From positions 4,526,001-4,590,000 of the forward strand of contig NW_026909196.1 in NCBI RefSeq assembly GCF_033115175.1: a stretch of DNA of 64,000 nt, given 5' to 3'. A program made the translations under genes and the position numbers. This DNA comes from Lepus europaeus. Taxonomy: Eukaryota; Chordata; Mammalia; Lagomorpha; Leporidae. Shown piece by piece: positions 24,501 to 32,411 of the stretch (its first letter is position 1; each line of letters begins with the position of its first letter). The notes under the pieces are model-generated. The model saw only the letters and a program-made list of their open reading frames with translations, was not told the origin of the DNA and searched no databases.

Positions 24501-27010
24501 ATTATCGATGGACTTTATTGTTTTGAATATTTTAATCAGGGAACATTTAATTTTGTACCGTTGAAATACTAGTTGGTTCTTCATGGGGACACCAGCTCTA
24601 CATATTCGTATTTTCTAGGGAGAAACCTAGAGGAACTGCGAAAAACATACATGATATTTCTGTTGGTATAGATGACGTTTTATGCACTTGCCTAATGAAA
24701 AGACTTTGCTATTCTCCAAAACTATTTTTACTGTGATTTTCACGGTACATTGCATACGAATTCCACACCAGTTTGTCCGGATATTACTGGATGAAACCGG
24801 AAATATCCGGTATTATTTAGGCTAACTCAATCCGAAATATTGTGAAAGCCTCTGTGTTTGTGTTTTCTGGGTATTATCAACGGACTTTAGTTTTTTGAAT
24901 GTTTTTTATTGGGGAACATTTTATTTTGAGCTTGGATACAGTAATTCGTTCCACAAGGATACACTAGCTGAACATATTCATATTTTCTAGGGAGAAAGCT
25001 AGAGGAACTGTGGCAAACAAACATGATATTTCTGTTTGTTTAGATGACATTTTATGCACTTTCCTAACGAAAAGACTTTGCTTTTCTCCAAAACCATTTT
25101 TACTGTGAATTTCTCTGTCCATTGCATACGAATTCCACACCAGTTTGTCCGGATATGACTGGATGAAAACAGATATATCCGATGGTGGTTTGGCTAACTC
25201 AATCTGAAATATTGTGAAAGCCTCGGTGTTTGTGTTTTCTGGATATTATCGATGGACTTTATTGTTTTGAATATTTTTATCAGGGAAGATTTAATTTTGT
25301 ACCGTAGAAACACGCATTGGTTCATCATGGGGACACCAGCTCTACACATTCGTATTTTCTAGGGAGAAAGCTAGAGGAACTGCGGCAAACAAACATGATA
25401 TTTCTATTTGTCTAGATGACATTTTATGCACTTGCCTAACGAAAAGACTTTGCTGTTCTCCAAAACCATTTTTACTATGATTTTCTCGTTCCATTGCATA
25501 TGAATTTCACACCAGTTTGTCTGGATATGACTGGAGGAAACCGGAAATATCCAGTATTTTTTTGTGTAACTCAATCCGAAATATTGTGAAAGTCTCTGTG
25601 TTGGTGTTTTCTGGATATTATCAACGGACTTTAGGTGTTTTAATTTTTTTTGGGGGGGACAATTTATTTTGAGCTTAGATACAGTAATTCGTTCCACAAG
25701 GAGACACCAGCTGAACATATTCGTATTTTTTAGGGAGAAAGCTAGAGGAACTATGGCAAACAATCATGATATATCTGTTTGTATCGATGACATTTTATGC
25801 ACTTGCCTAACGAAAAGACTTTGCTATTCTCCAAAACCATTTTTACTGTGATTTTCTCGGTCCATTGAATACGAATTCCACACCAGTTTTTCCGGATATG
25901 ACTGGATGAAAACAGAAATATCAGGTGGTGGTTTGGCTAACTAAATTCGAAATATTGTGAAAGCCTCTGTGTGTTTTCTGGATATTATCGATGGACTTTA
26001 TTGTTTTGAAATTTTTTATAAGGGAACATTTAATTTTGTACCGTAGAAACACTAATTGGTTCATTATGGGGACACCAGCTCTACACATTTGTATTTTCTA
26101 GGGAGAAAGCTAGAGGAACTGCGACAAAGAAACATGATATTTCTCTTTCTATAGATGACATTATACGCACTTCCATAACGAAAAGACTTTGCTGTTCTCC
26201 AAAACTATTTTTACTGTGATTTTCTCGGTGCGTTGCATATGAATTCCACACCAGTTTGTCCAGATATGATTGGATGAAACCGGAAATATCCGGTTGTGTT
26301 TTGGCTAACTCAATCCGAAATATTGTGAAAGCCACTGTGTTTGTGTTTTTTGGGTATTATCGATGGACTTTAGTGTTTTGAATGTTTTTTATCAGGGAAC
26401 ATTTAATTTTGTACCATTGAAACACTAATTAGTTCATAATGGGGACACCAGCTCTTACATTCGTATTTTCTAGGGAGAAAGCTAGAGGAACTGTTGCAAA
26501 CAAACATGATATTTCTCTTTGTATGGATGGCATTTTATGCACTTGCCTTACGAAAAGACTTTGCTGTTCTCCAAAACTCTTTTTACTGTGATTTTCTCGG
26601 TCCATTGCATATAAATTCCACAACAGTTTGTCCGGATATGACTGGATGAAAACAGAAATATCCGGTTGCGTTTTGGCTAACTCAATCCGAAATATTGTGA
26701 AAGCCTCTGTGTTTGTGTTTTCTGGATATTATCAACGGACTTAATTTTTTCAATGTTTTTTATAGGGGAACATTTTATTTTGAGCTTGGATACACTAATT
26801 AGTTGCACATGGAGACACCAGCTGAACATATTCGTATTTTCTAGGGAGAAAGCTAGAGGAACTGTGGCAAAGAAACATGATATTTCTGTTTGTCTAGATG
26901 ACATTTTATGCACTTGCCTAACGAAAAGATTTTGCTTTTCTCCAAAACCATTTTTACCCAGGATTTCTCGGTCAATTGCATATGAATTCCACACCAGTTT
27001 GTCCGGATAT
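21597..27010 (+). repeat. Diverged satellite, partly in an alternating two-monomer pattern
   Basis: About 14 monomers in plus orientation, each with many private changes. Two types alternate. Type A has GAGCTTGGATACAGTAATT and CACCAGCTGAACATATTC; type B has GTACCGTTGAAACACTAATT and CATGGGGACACCAGCTC. A or A-like monomers lie near 21640, 23440, 24180, 24920, 25670 and 26780; B near 21925, 22290, 22700, 23060, 23810, 24555, 25300, 26040 and 26410. From 23440 to 26040 they strictly alternate, so the repeat unit there is a dimer of about 744 bp. No gene. The right end is the insertion point of a class I provirus. Confidence 0.9.
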
Positions 27011-27587
27011 TGAGAGAGAAGGCAGGATGGGGTTAAAATGGAGTTGCTTGGCCAACTGCATATTGTTCTGCTTTTGTACAAAATGCTTTGGCTGGCAAAA
27101 TGCTTTTTTAAGATAACTAGACTTTAGCTGACCTTGTAACATGTGATGATTGTGCTAATGCCTTTATGAGATAATTGAGCATGTGATAATTGTTTTAAGT
27201 TTTAAAAAAACCCACAAAAACAGACGTTGATTGGAAATGTACCCAACCTATGTCATGATGACCCCGTGTTTGTGCTTGCTCAAGGATTTTGTCCCCTCAC
27301 CCTGGAAAAACCCATTATCTTGTGATAATTCGTCATGCTGCGGTTTATCTTGTGATTTTTGGTAATGCTATGGAGATATGCTAATGTTGTGGTTTTAAGG
27401 CTTAAATACTCTGGGAGGTTGATGATCGGGGCCTCTCTTCTCACACGACACTAGAGGGTGTTGTTGTGTTTTGAGAGAGCCCATCTGCGCAGATGTAATA
27501 AACTTCCTCATGCACTTGCAGCGATTGGACTGGAATTCGTGTTTCTGGGGTCGGTAGAAGTGTGAGATACCTTTCGGGGGTCTTACA
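27011..27587 (+). repeat. 5' LTR of the class I provirus
   Basis: Begins TGAGAGAG and ends GTCTTACA. A probable TATA-like TTAAATAC lies at about 27402-27409 and the poly(A) signal AATAAA is at 27497-27502, so U3 is about 430 bp. U3 contains several short related motifs (ATTGTGCTAATG, TTGTGATAATT, TTGTGATTTTTGGTAATG), some resembling C/EBP half-sites. Confidence 0.92.
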
Positions 27588-27591
27588 TTCT

Positions 27592-27609
27592 TGGGGGCTC
27601 GTCCGGGAT
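27592..27609 (+). other. Primer binding site for tRNA-Pro
   Basis: TGGGGGCTCGTCCGGGAT is the standard tRNA-Pro primer site of gammaretroviruses and many class I elements. It starts four bases after the LTR. It appears exact, so reverse transcription could have been primed normally. Confidence 0.93.
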
Positions 27610-27644
27610 TCGAGACCCCAGACCCACGCTCCATCTTCCAATCG

Positions 27645-27653
27645 GAGGTGAGT
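27645..27653 (+). promoter_or_regulatory. Leader splice donor
   Basis: GAG followed by GTGAGT at 27648-27653 is a near-consensus 5' splice site, about 60 bp after the LTR and upstream of gag. Gammaretroviruses use a leader donor to make env RNA; here it could join to the acceptors before the captured genes at 30474 and 31705. Confidence 0.75.
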
Positions 27654-27734
27654 TTCTTCTGTTCCGTGTATTGTCTTTTGTGAGTTTTATTGGTGTTTGC
27701 GTTTAAGGGCGGTGTTTCACTGTCCATCTCCCCG

Positions 27735-28384
27735 GGGCGCCTGGCGTACCGGTGTTTATGTGTTTGTATGAAATTTATTTCCCCGGGGCGCCTGGCGTAC
27801 CGGTGTTTGTTTCTGTATAAAATTGTGCCTGCGCAGGACCTGTATCTGTAGCGAGCCAGTAGTAGGTAAGGACAGACGTGTCCAAGACCCCTGACTCGGG
27901 CCCTGGAGGACGCTCCAGCGGTGGTCTCGGGAGAGGGCTGGTGGCAGCAGCCGCTCCCGTCGGAAGTTTTGGTTTCAGTTCGGGGGAGGCTGCCTAGGCA
28001 GTTCTCCCACCAGAAAAAGGTCTCCTTCCCCGGGAGAGGGCTGGTGGCAGCAGCCGCTCCCGTCGGTGGTTTCAGTTTTGTGGGGAAGTTTTGGTTTCTT
28101 CTTTTCCGGGAGAGGGCTGCTGGCAGCATCCGCTCCCGTTGGTGGTTTCAGTTTTGTCTCGGTTTGTTGTTGCCCGCAGGTCTCGTCTTATTAGGGCGCG
28201 CAGGTCTTGTTCCATTGTTGTGTGCAGTGTTTTAGTGAGAGGTTTTCTTCCCCGGGAGAAGAGGGCTGGTGGCAGCAGCCACTCCCGTCTGAAGTTTTGG
28301 TTTCAGTTTTGTCTCGGTCTTCTTCCCCGGGAAAAGGGCTGGTGGCAGTAGCCACTCCCGTCGGAAGTTGTGGTTTCGGTTCTG
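27735..28384 (+). repeat. GC-rich tandem repeats in the proviral leader
   Basis: Two direct repeats of ~42 bp start at about 27739 and 27781 (CCCCGGGGCGCCTGGCGTAC, then CGGTGTTT). Five imperfect repeats follow at about 27926, 28035, 28105, 28249 and 28325, each with CGGGAGAGGGCTGGTGGCAG or a close variant, then CTCCCGT and TTTCAGTTTTG. They lie between the splice donor and gag, the region that in gammaretroviruses holds the packaging signal and structures for translation initiation. A role in packaging is inference. Confidence 0.8.
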
Positions 28385-28488
28385 TCTTGGTTTTGCGCGC
28401 AGTGTCTTTTGTGAGTTTTGTCATTTGTGAATTTTGTGATTGTTTCTGTGTTCTAATATACTCTCCTGATTTGCCTTTCCCCTCCAAC
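28339..28488 (+). other. In-frame upstream extension of gag, possible CUG-initiated glycoGag-like leader
   Basis: The gag frame is open upstream to a TAG at 28192-28194. It holds an in-frame CTG at 28339-28341 that would add 50 residues. Within these is a hydrophobic run (VLVLRAVSFVSFVICEF continuing to CVLIY), suited to a membrane anchor. Murine-type gammaretroviruses make a glycosylated Gag from an upstream CUG with such an anchor. No ATG exists in this extension. The parallel is suggestive only. Confidence 0.4.
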
Positions 28489-29169
28489 ATGGGACAGGAA
28501 TTAACTACACCTTTAAGTCTTACTTTAGATCATTGGAGAGAGGTCCGGGAGCGGGCCCAAAACTTGTCTATAAGAGTGCAGAAGAAGAACTGGACAAGTT
28601 TTTGTACATCCGAGTGGCCAGACTTAAACATCGGGTGGCCACGGGATGGGACTTTTGACTCTCGAATTATTTTACAGGTGAAGAGCCAGGTCTGCAGGGG
28701 AAGTAAAGAAGGGCGCCCAAATCAAGTGCCTTACATCTTTGTGTGGGAGGACCTGGCGAAAAACCCCCCAGACTGGGTAAAACCTTTCCTCCTTTCCAAC
28801 AGGGCGGTGGCAGAGCTCGATCCTACTATACCCACCACCGCCCTGAGGATGAAGCCCAGTTCTGAGTTGTCAGCAGTTGCCCTGGGGGTGGACCTAGTAT
28901 CGGAAATTGCAGATCCATTACAGGAATTGGACACCCTCAAACCTGAAAAACCCTCAACTCCTCCAGGCAGGCAGGAAGACCTCTTTGATATTCCACCACC
29001 TTATTCCCCTCGCCTCCTTAGGAGGGCACCTTATATCCCCCGCTTCCCAAAGAGGCCCGCAGTGCCCTTTTTGGAAACCAGAAGAGAAATAGGGGAGGAA
29101 GAATCCGATGAAATGGAGAAAGGAGGACCCCCGGCCCGTTCTAACTGGCCGCCCTTCTCCACCATATAA
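28489..29169 (+). pseudogene. gag: Truncated gag (matrix and p12-like region)
   Basis: 226 codons from ATG at 28489. The start MGQ gives the N-myristoylation glycine of gammaretroviral matrix. A typical matrix segment follows (TPLSLTLDHW, NWTSFCTSEWP, GWPRDGTFD, the WVKPFL region). A proline-rich stretch with the PPPY late-domain motif (IPPPYSPR) is at residues about 168-175, where p12 lies. Capsid should follow, but the frame ends with a stop at 29167-29169 after an acidic/Pro-rich stretch (EEESDEMEKGG). No capsid or zinc-knuckle sequence is present. The frame is otherwise open and could give a membrane-targeted matrix-p12 protein. It is also open upstream to 28195, without an ATG. Confidence 0.85.
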
Positions 29170-29854
29170 CTGGGATCACAAGCCCTGACAGGACTTGCAG
29201 GGCCTGTTTTACTAACATTAATTTTACTAACTGGAACTCTGTAGGAGACTCAGACTCTATTGCCAGACTCTCCTGAGGAGCTTAGCTGAAGGGGGTTAAA
29301 GTTATTTAGTTAAAACAGAGGAAGTTTAAAATGGGCTAAGAAAAAGAAACTAACTAGGATTCTGGCCACCACAGTTAACAGAAAGCAGAGTAAGGGAGAA
29401 TCAGAATAAGACAGGGAACCCGGAGACTGATAAAAGCACAGAGAAGTGCCCAAAAGGACAAGTCTGCCTAAGGTCCGGCTAACAACGAGAATCTAGTGGT
29501 GTACGACTGCCACCCGAGACTGAACTGACCGAAACGGCCCCTGCAAGACGACAAGAGAGGACGACAGCAGCGGAGTGGTGAGACTGGGCGACAGCAGCCC
29601 CTCGGCCCCTCCCTCGTTGGGACACGTGTGGTCCGACATGGTTGGGGATAATGTTGGGGATGCGGGCTCTGCCCAGGTTCTTGTGGATAATGCTCCATCA
29701 CCCCCTGCGGTGTCTGGGATGGGCCCACGCGATATCCCCCTAGCATCCAGAGTTCAACGGAGATAACAGTGGGAGACGGCCGAATGAGGACAGTGGTCTG
29801 GGTTTCCACCTTCAACCCCCCGAGGACTCTGCTCGACAGGCAGGGCTGATCGCT
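29170..29854 (+). other. Proviral sequence without an assignable gene
   Basis: About 685 bp after truncated gag. Just past the gag stop, in the same frame, is a hydrophobic stretch (LTGLAGPVLLTLILLTGTL, 29180-29243) that faintly resembles the membrane span of a class I Env transmembrane protein. This is weak and could be chance. The rest has no domain I can name; 29470-29850 is GC-rich with short open frames on both strands. No protease or polymerase motif is seen. Confidence 0.45.
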
Positions 29855-30145
29855 ATGGACCATGCACTCCGTGCAGCTAAGAAAAAGGAGCGGGTGGAGA
29901 TGCACAAAAACAGCAGGTACGCTCTCACCACCACCCACGGGGAATTCAAAATGGACATATCGACCAAGAAGAAAAATTGCGCCAATGTTTCCCTGATTTG
30001 GACTACCAAAGGTACTGGGTCAGACACCGGGCCGGCTTTCGTCTCCAGGGTAAGTCAGATGGTGGCACAGGTGTTAAAGATAAAAAAGTTACATTGTGTT
30101 TATAGGGCTAGCCAGAGGTGGCCAGGGTGCAGGGAGTTTAGCTAG
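29855..30145 (+). pseudogene. pol: pol remnant: end of RNase H joined to integrase core
   Basis: A 96-codon frame. Residues about 5-31 (RAAKKKERVEMHKNSRYALTT region) match the C-terminal part of gammaretroviral RNase H, where a (D/N)SRYA motif is expected; the position normally Asp before SRYA is Asn here. The segment from about residue 49 (TKGTGSDTGPAFVSRVSQ) matches the integrase core around its second catalytic aspartate. The sequence between them is missing, as are reverse transcriptase upstream and the rest of integrase downstream. It is a scar of pol with no expected enzyme activity, but it shows that the CEBPE-like insert replaced sequence from late pol onward. Confidence 0.75.
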
Positions 30146-30472
30146 AGAAAACTTTGTTTAGCTAGGGGAGGTTTTAACCAAGTAAATAACGGAGAACTGG
30201 CACTAGGGACTGGGTCGAGATGTCGCCGATGGCTTTTATTTGGGGGTTTATAATACCATGGGTGTTAGACTATATTTGTTTTCCCAATTGATCTGGTCTG
30301 GGCTGGATGCGGAGGTGTGGATGCAGCGACAGGCACCGCACTATAACAAACTGGGCAGTGCTGGCTTGCGCTGCGTTCAAGCTTCTGTATATAAACTGCA
30401 TATGGAAACCCACACTCGCGGTAGATCGATTGGGGCCAAGTAGTAATTCTTTTGTAACTCCCCTACCCTGCC
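30146..30472 (+). other. Proviral sequence between the pol remnant and the first captured gene
   Basis: Not identified. A short frame at 30220-30291 encodes a 23-residue hydrophobic peptide (MSPMAFIWGFIIPWVLDYIC...). It lies where env would start and looks like a signal peptide, so it may be an env leader remnant. The rest to 30460 has overlapping short frames with no recognisable domain. It ends in a pyrimidine-rich splice acceptor. Confidence 0.4.
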
Positions 30473-30475
30473 AGG
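30455..30475 (+). promoter_or_regulatory. Splice acceptor before the CEBPE-like frame
   Basis: The pyrimidine-rich ACTCCCCTACCCTGCCAG ends at 30474, 11 bases before the ATG at 30486. It has a polypyrimidine tract and CAG/G junction. Joined to the leader donor at 27648, it would put the CEBPE-like ATG first on a subgenomic RNA, the way env is normally expressed. Confidence 0.7.
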
Positions 30476-30485
30476 CTTTGCTTAA

Positions 30486-31151
30486 ATGTTCGCTTCCTGG
30501 GGCTTCGGAGGCTTCCAAGAGGAGCAGTCCCCGGCTTTGCTCTCCGACCTCTCTGCCATGGAGTCGGCACCTGACAGCAGCCCAGGAAGCTACGACCCTG
30601 GGACTGTGGCTGTGAAGGAGAAGCTCCGGGAGAAGCTCCGGGGGCCAGAGGGCAGCCGAGATGGCAGCCGGGGCAGCTACAATCCCCTGCAGTACCAGGT
30701 GGCACACTGCGGGCAGACGGCTGTGCACCTGCCTCCGACCTTGACGGCACCAGGCCAGCCCCTTTGTGTCCCTGAGGCCCCCTTGGCCACCACTGTGCCC
30801 CCTGTGCACCTGCCCCCAACCCTGACGGCACCTGGCCAGCCCCTGTGCGTCCCTGAGGCCCCCTTGACCACCACCGTGCCCCCCAGCAGCCCCCTTGAGG
30901 CGCCCTCCTTGGCTGACCCCTCGCAGGAGGGCAAGAAGGCAGTGAACGACAGCCTGGAGTATCGGCTGCGGCGGGAGCGCAACAATATCGCCGTGCGCAA
31001 GACCAAGTGGCGCATCCTGGAAATACAGCAGAACATGGCTGAGAATGAGCAGCTGCGCAGGCGCGTGGAGCAGCTTACGCAGGAGCTAAATATCCTGCAC
31101 AGGTTTTTAAAAGCTGTTATAAATTTAATGTCATTGGTTACTAAACATTAG
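30486..31151 (+). CDS. CEBPE-like: Captured CEBPE-like bZIP protein with altered basic region
   Basis: 221 codons from ATG 30486. Residues 31-105 follow the central part of C/EBP-epsilon ([52 protein letters not shown]). Residues 150-205 are a C/EBP bZIP ([34 protein letters not shown]). C/EBP-epsilon is a nuclear factor of granulocyte maturation that dimerises through its leucine zipper. Here the N-terminal activation region is mostly absent. A 27-residue unit is duplicated (80-106 and 107-133). The signature Ser-Arg after NNIAVRK is Thr-Lys (173-174). About four residues are missing before the zipper and about four more near residue 183. Leucines 190, 197 and 204 keep heptad spacing. After about residue 205 the host sequence ends and 16 unrelated residues follow. 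Dimerisation with weak or no DNA binding is inferred. No intron is visible, as expected for capture from mRNA. Confidence 0.9.
   Translation: MFASWGFGGFQEEQSPALLSDLSAMESAPDSSPGSYDPGTVAVKEKLREKLRGPEGSRDGSRGSYNPLQYQVAHCGQTAVHLPPTLTAPGQPLCVPEAPLATTVPPVHLPPTLTAPGQPLCVPEAPLTTTVPPSSPLEAPSLADPSQEGKKAVNDSLEYRLRRERNNIAVRKTKWRILEIQQNMAENEQLRRRVEQLTQELNILHRFLKAVINLMSLVTKH
30723..30884 (+). repeat. 81-bp tandem duplication inside the CEBPE-like frame
   Basis: Two adjacent 81-bp copies encode the 27-residue unit starting [20 protein letters not shown]. They differ by a few bases (for example GCACCAGGC against GCACCTGGC, and GCCACC against ACCACC, giving Ala to Thr). The length is a multiple of three, so the frame is kept. 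Single host C/EBP-epsilon proteins have this unit once, as far as I recall, so the duplication arose in the captured copy. Confidence 0.85.
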
Positions 31152-31688
31152 GGACATAAAAGAAAAGAGTATTGTTGGTAAGGGGTTAAATAGAGAGAGA
31201 AAGAGCTTTTTACATAAGAAAAGGACATGGTTTGTAAGGATCCGGATGGCTAGTTTACTCTAGACTAAATGGAAATGGTAAAATGTTTAAAGTAAGTCGA
31301 AGAGGGTGTGTGAAAGTCACAAAAGGTATTTGGGTCAAGGGATGTGTTTTTGTCTCTGTTGTATTTTCTGTTTTTAAATTCTGATGCCTTTTTGTAATTT
31401 TTCTATCCCGCGGAACATGCTTTCCCTACTCTGTAGATTTGCTTTTGTGCGCACAAAAATCGGCTGCAAGACACAGTGATGTGTTTGTAAACCTGTGTCT
31501 GGCAGCAGATTTGGTGGGCGCATGGGGAAGCGGCCGGCTGCCGCCTATCAGCTTAAACTCGGATTTTAACTTTACAACACCAAGGTTTCAACTGGACGGT
31601 CTTTTAAGAGTCTCATCTTGAGTGGAGTGGCTCTTGGAATCCGCTCGGGATGGGACTTCTGAAGACTGCTTAGCATTCGTACCCGGCT
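31152..31688 (+). other. Proviral spacer between the two captured genes
   Basis: About 540 bp. AT-rich to ~31420, then mixed. A second possible acceptor, TTTCCCTACTCTGTAG, ends near 31437. A 60-codon frame (31439-31621) starts without ATG and has no recognisable domain. It may hold remains of env or of the untranslated part of a captured mRNA; I could not assign it. Confidence 0.5.
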
Positions 31689-31706
31689 CCCCTCCTTTGT
31701 TGCAGG
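31686..31706 (+). promoter_or_regulatory. Splice acceptor before the JDP2-like frame
   Basis: GCTCCCCTCCTTTGTTGCAG ends at 31705 with a strong polypyrimidine tract and CAG/G. The first ATG of the JDP2-like frame is 62 bases downstream (31768) with no ATG between. The same arrangement as before the first captured gene argues that each was expressed from its own spliced RNA. Confidence 0.7.
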
Positions 31707-31767
31707 ATAAAAGAAAAAGTTTCGTGCTCCCACACTCGTTTCAGACCCTGTGCCTGGCCGGCCTGCT

Positions 31768-32322
31768 ATGATGCATGGGCAGATTCCTGACCCTTTTGTG
31801 ACCACGGGCTCTCTGCCAGGGCAAGACACCCTGACCAGACGGCCCGGCTCGGCTCTGATCGTGAAGGAGCTGAAATGCATTGGGACCATAATCGTGCCCT
31901 TGCTGGAGATAAAGCTGGGCATGCCTGACGCAGCCGTGGACACCAGCACCGAGGTCACCACCAAGGACTTGAGAAAGAAAGAAGTGGTAAAGGAGGCGGA
32001 GGATGGGAAAGACGCCCCCGCCAACGGCAACGCTAACGAGGTAAACCTGGACAGGAGGCCCCAACCTGTAGAAAGTGAGCTCGCCGAACAGGAGGAGCGG
32101 AGGAAAAGGCGCTTGGAACAGAACAAGGTGGCGTGGGCCCGGAGGAAGGAGCGCACGGAGACCCTGCAGCGGGAGTTTGAGTGGCTGGAGTTCAGAAACG
32201 CAGTACTAAAGATGCAGGTCAGGGAACTGGAGCAGGAGCGGCAGCAGCTGATTCTCGTATTGAACCGGCGCCGCCCCACCTGCATTGTCCGCACCGACAG
32301 CGTCCCTGTCCCTTGGACCTAA
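31768..32322 (+). CDS. JDP2-like: Captured JDP2-like bZIP protein containing a PTMA segment
   Basis: 184 codons from ATG 31768 (a second ATG follows at 31771). Residues 1-51 resemble the start of JDP2 (GQIPDP, VTTGSLPG, a reduced LEIKLG). Residues 52-92 match the start of prothymosin alpha. Residues 97-180 return to JDP2 (RRPQPVESEL, EERRKRR, ERTETLQRE, ERQQLILVLN, RPTCIVRTDSV). The CIVRTDSV tail favours JDP2 over ATF3. JDP2 is a nuclear AP-1/ATF-family repressor that dimerises with Jun and ATF proteins. The zipper is complete: leucines 133, 140, 147, 154 and 161 at exact heptads. The basic region is damaged: the N-x2-A-A-x2-C-R signature reads NKVAWARRK (119-127), and about four residues are missing before the zipper. 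The usual C-terminal tail is replaced by four residues. Dimerisation without normal DNA binding is the inferred activity. Confidence 0.9.
   Translation: MMHGQIPDPFVTTGSLPGQDTLTRRPGSALIVKELKCIGTIIVPLLEIKLGMPDAAVDTSTEVTTKDLRKKEVVKEAEDGKDAPANGNANEVNLDRRPQPVESELAEQEERRKRRLEQNKVAWARRKERTETLQREFEWLEFRNAVLKMQVRELEQERQQLILVLNRRRPTCIVRTDSVPVPWT
31921..32046 (+). other. PTMA-like: Prothymosin alpha (PTMA) segment inside the JDP2-like frame
   Basis: 42 codons starting at an in-frame ATG read MPDAAVDTS, TTKDLRKKEVV, EAEDGKDAPANGNANEVN. This follows the N-terminal 40 residues of prothymosin alpha, a small acidic nuclear protein linked to chromatin and cell proliferation, and also the source of thymosin alpha-1. 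It starts exactly at the PTMA start codon and stops before the long acidic run. JDP2 sequence lies on both sides in one frame. PTMA is highly expressed and has many retrocopies, so it is a plausible template for a reverse-transcriptase switch. Confidence 0.85.
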
Positions 32323-32411
32323 TATTAATGTGGTGCAAATGGTATAGCTCATCCCCATAATTTCACTTAAATTTTAAGATTAAAATTAGTACAAAAAGAA
32401 AAGGGGGGAAA
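32323..32411 (+). other. 3' untranslated part and polypurine tract of the class I provirus
   Basis: The JDP2-like frame ends at 32322. A short AT-rich stretch follows, then AAAAAGAAAAGGGGGGAAA (ending at 32411), a polypurine tract directly before the TGAGAGAG of the 3' LTR. Confidence 0.88.

Noticed and set aside
27395..28129. 244-codon minus-strand frame across the LTR and leader
   Set aside because: It spans the LTR, primer site and leader repeats, all explained on the plus strand; no domain.
31572..32294. 240-codon minus-strand frame opposite the JDP2-like gene
   Set aside because: GC-rich antisense shadow; the plus strand has clear bZIP and PTMA matches.
31768..32322. ATF3 rather than JDP2 as source of the second bZIP
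   Set aside because: The N-terminal GQIPDP/VTTGSLPG and the CIVRTDSV tail fit JDP2 as I remember it. ATF3 shares the zipper but differs in the tail. A search would settle it.
30486..32322. Captured genes as independent processed pseudogenes inserted into the provirus
   Set aside because: No internal poly(A) tracts or target duplications were seen around either frame. Both are preceded by splice acceptors and lie where late pol and env should be.
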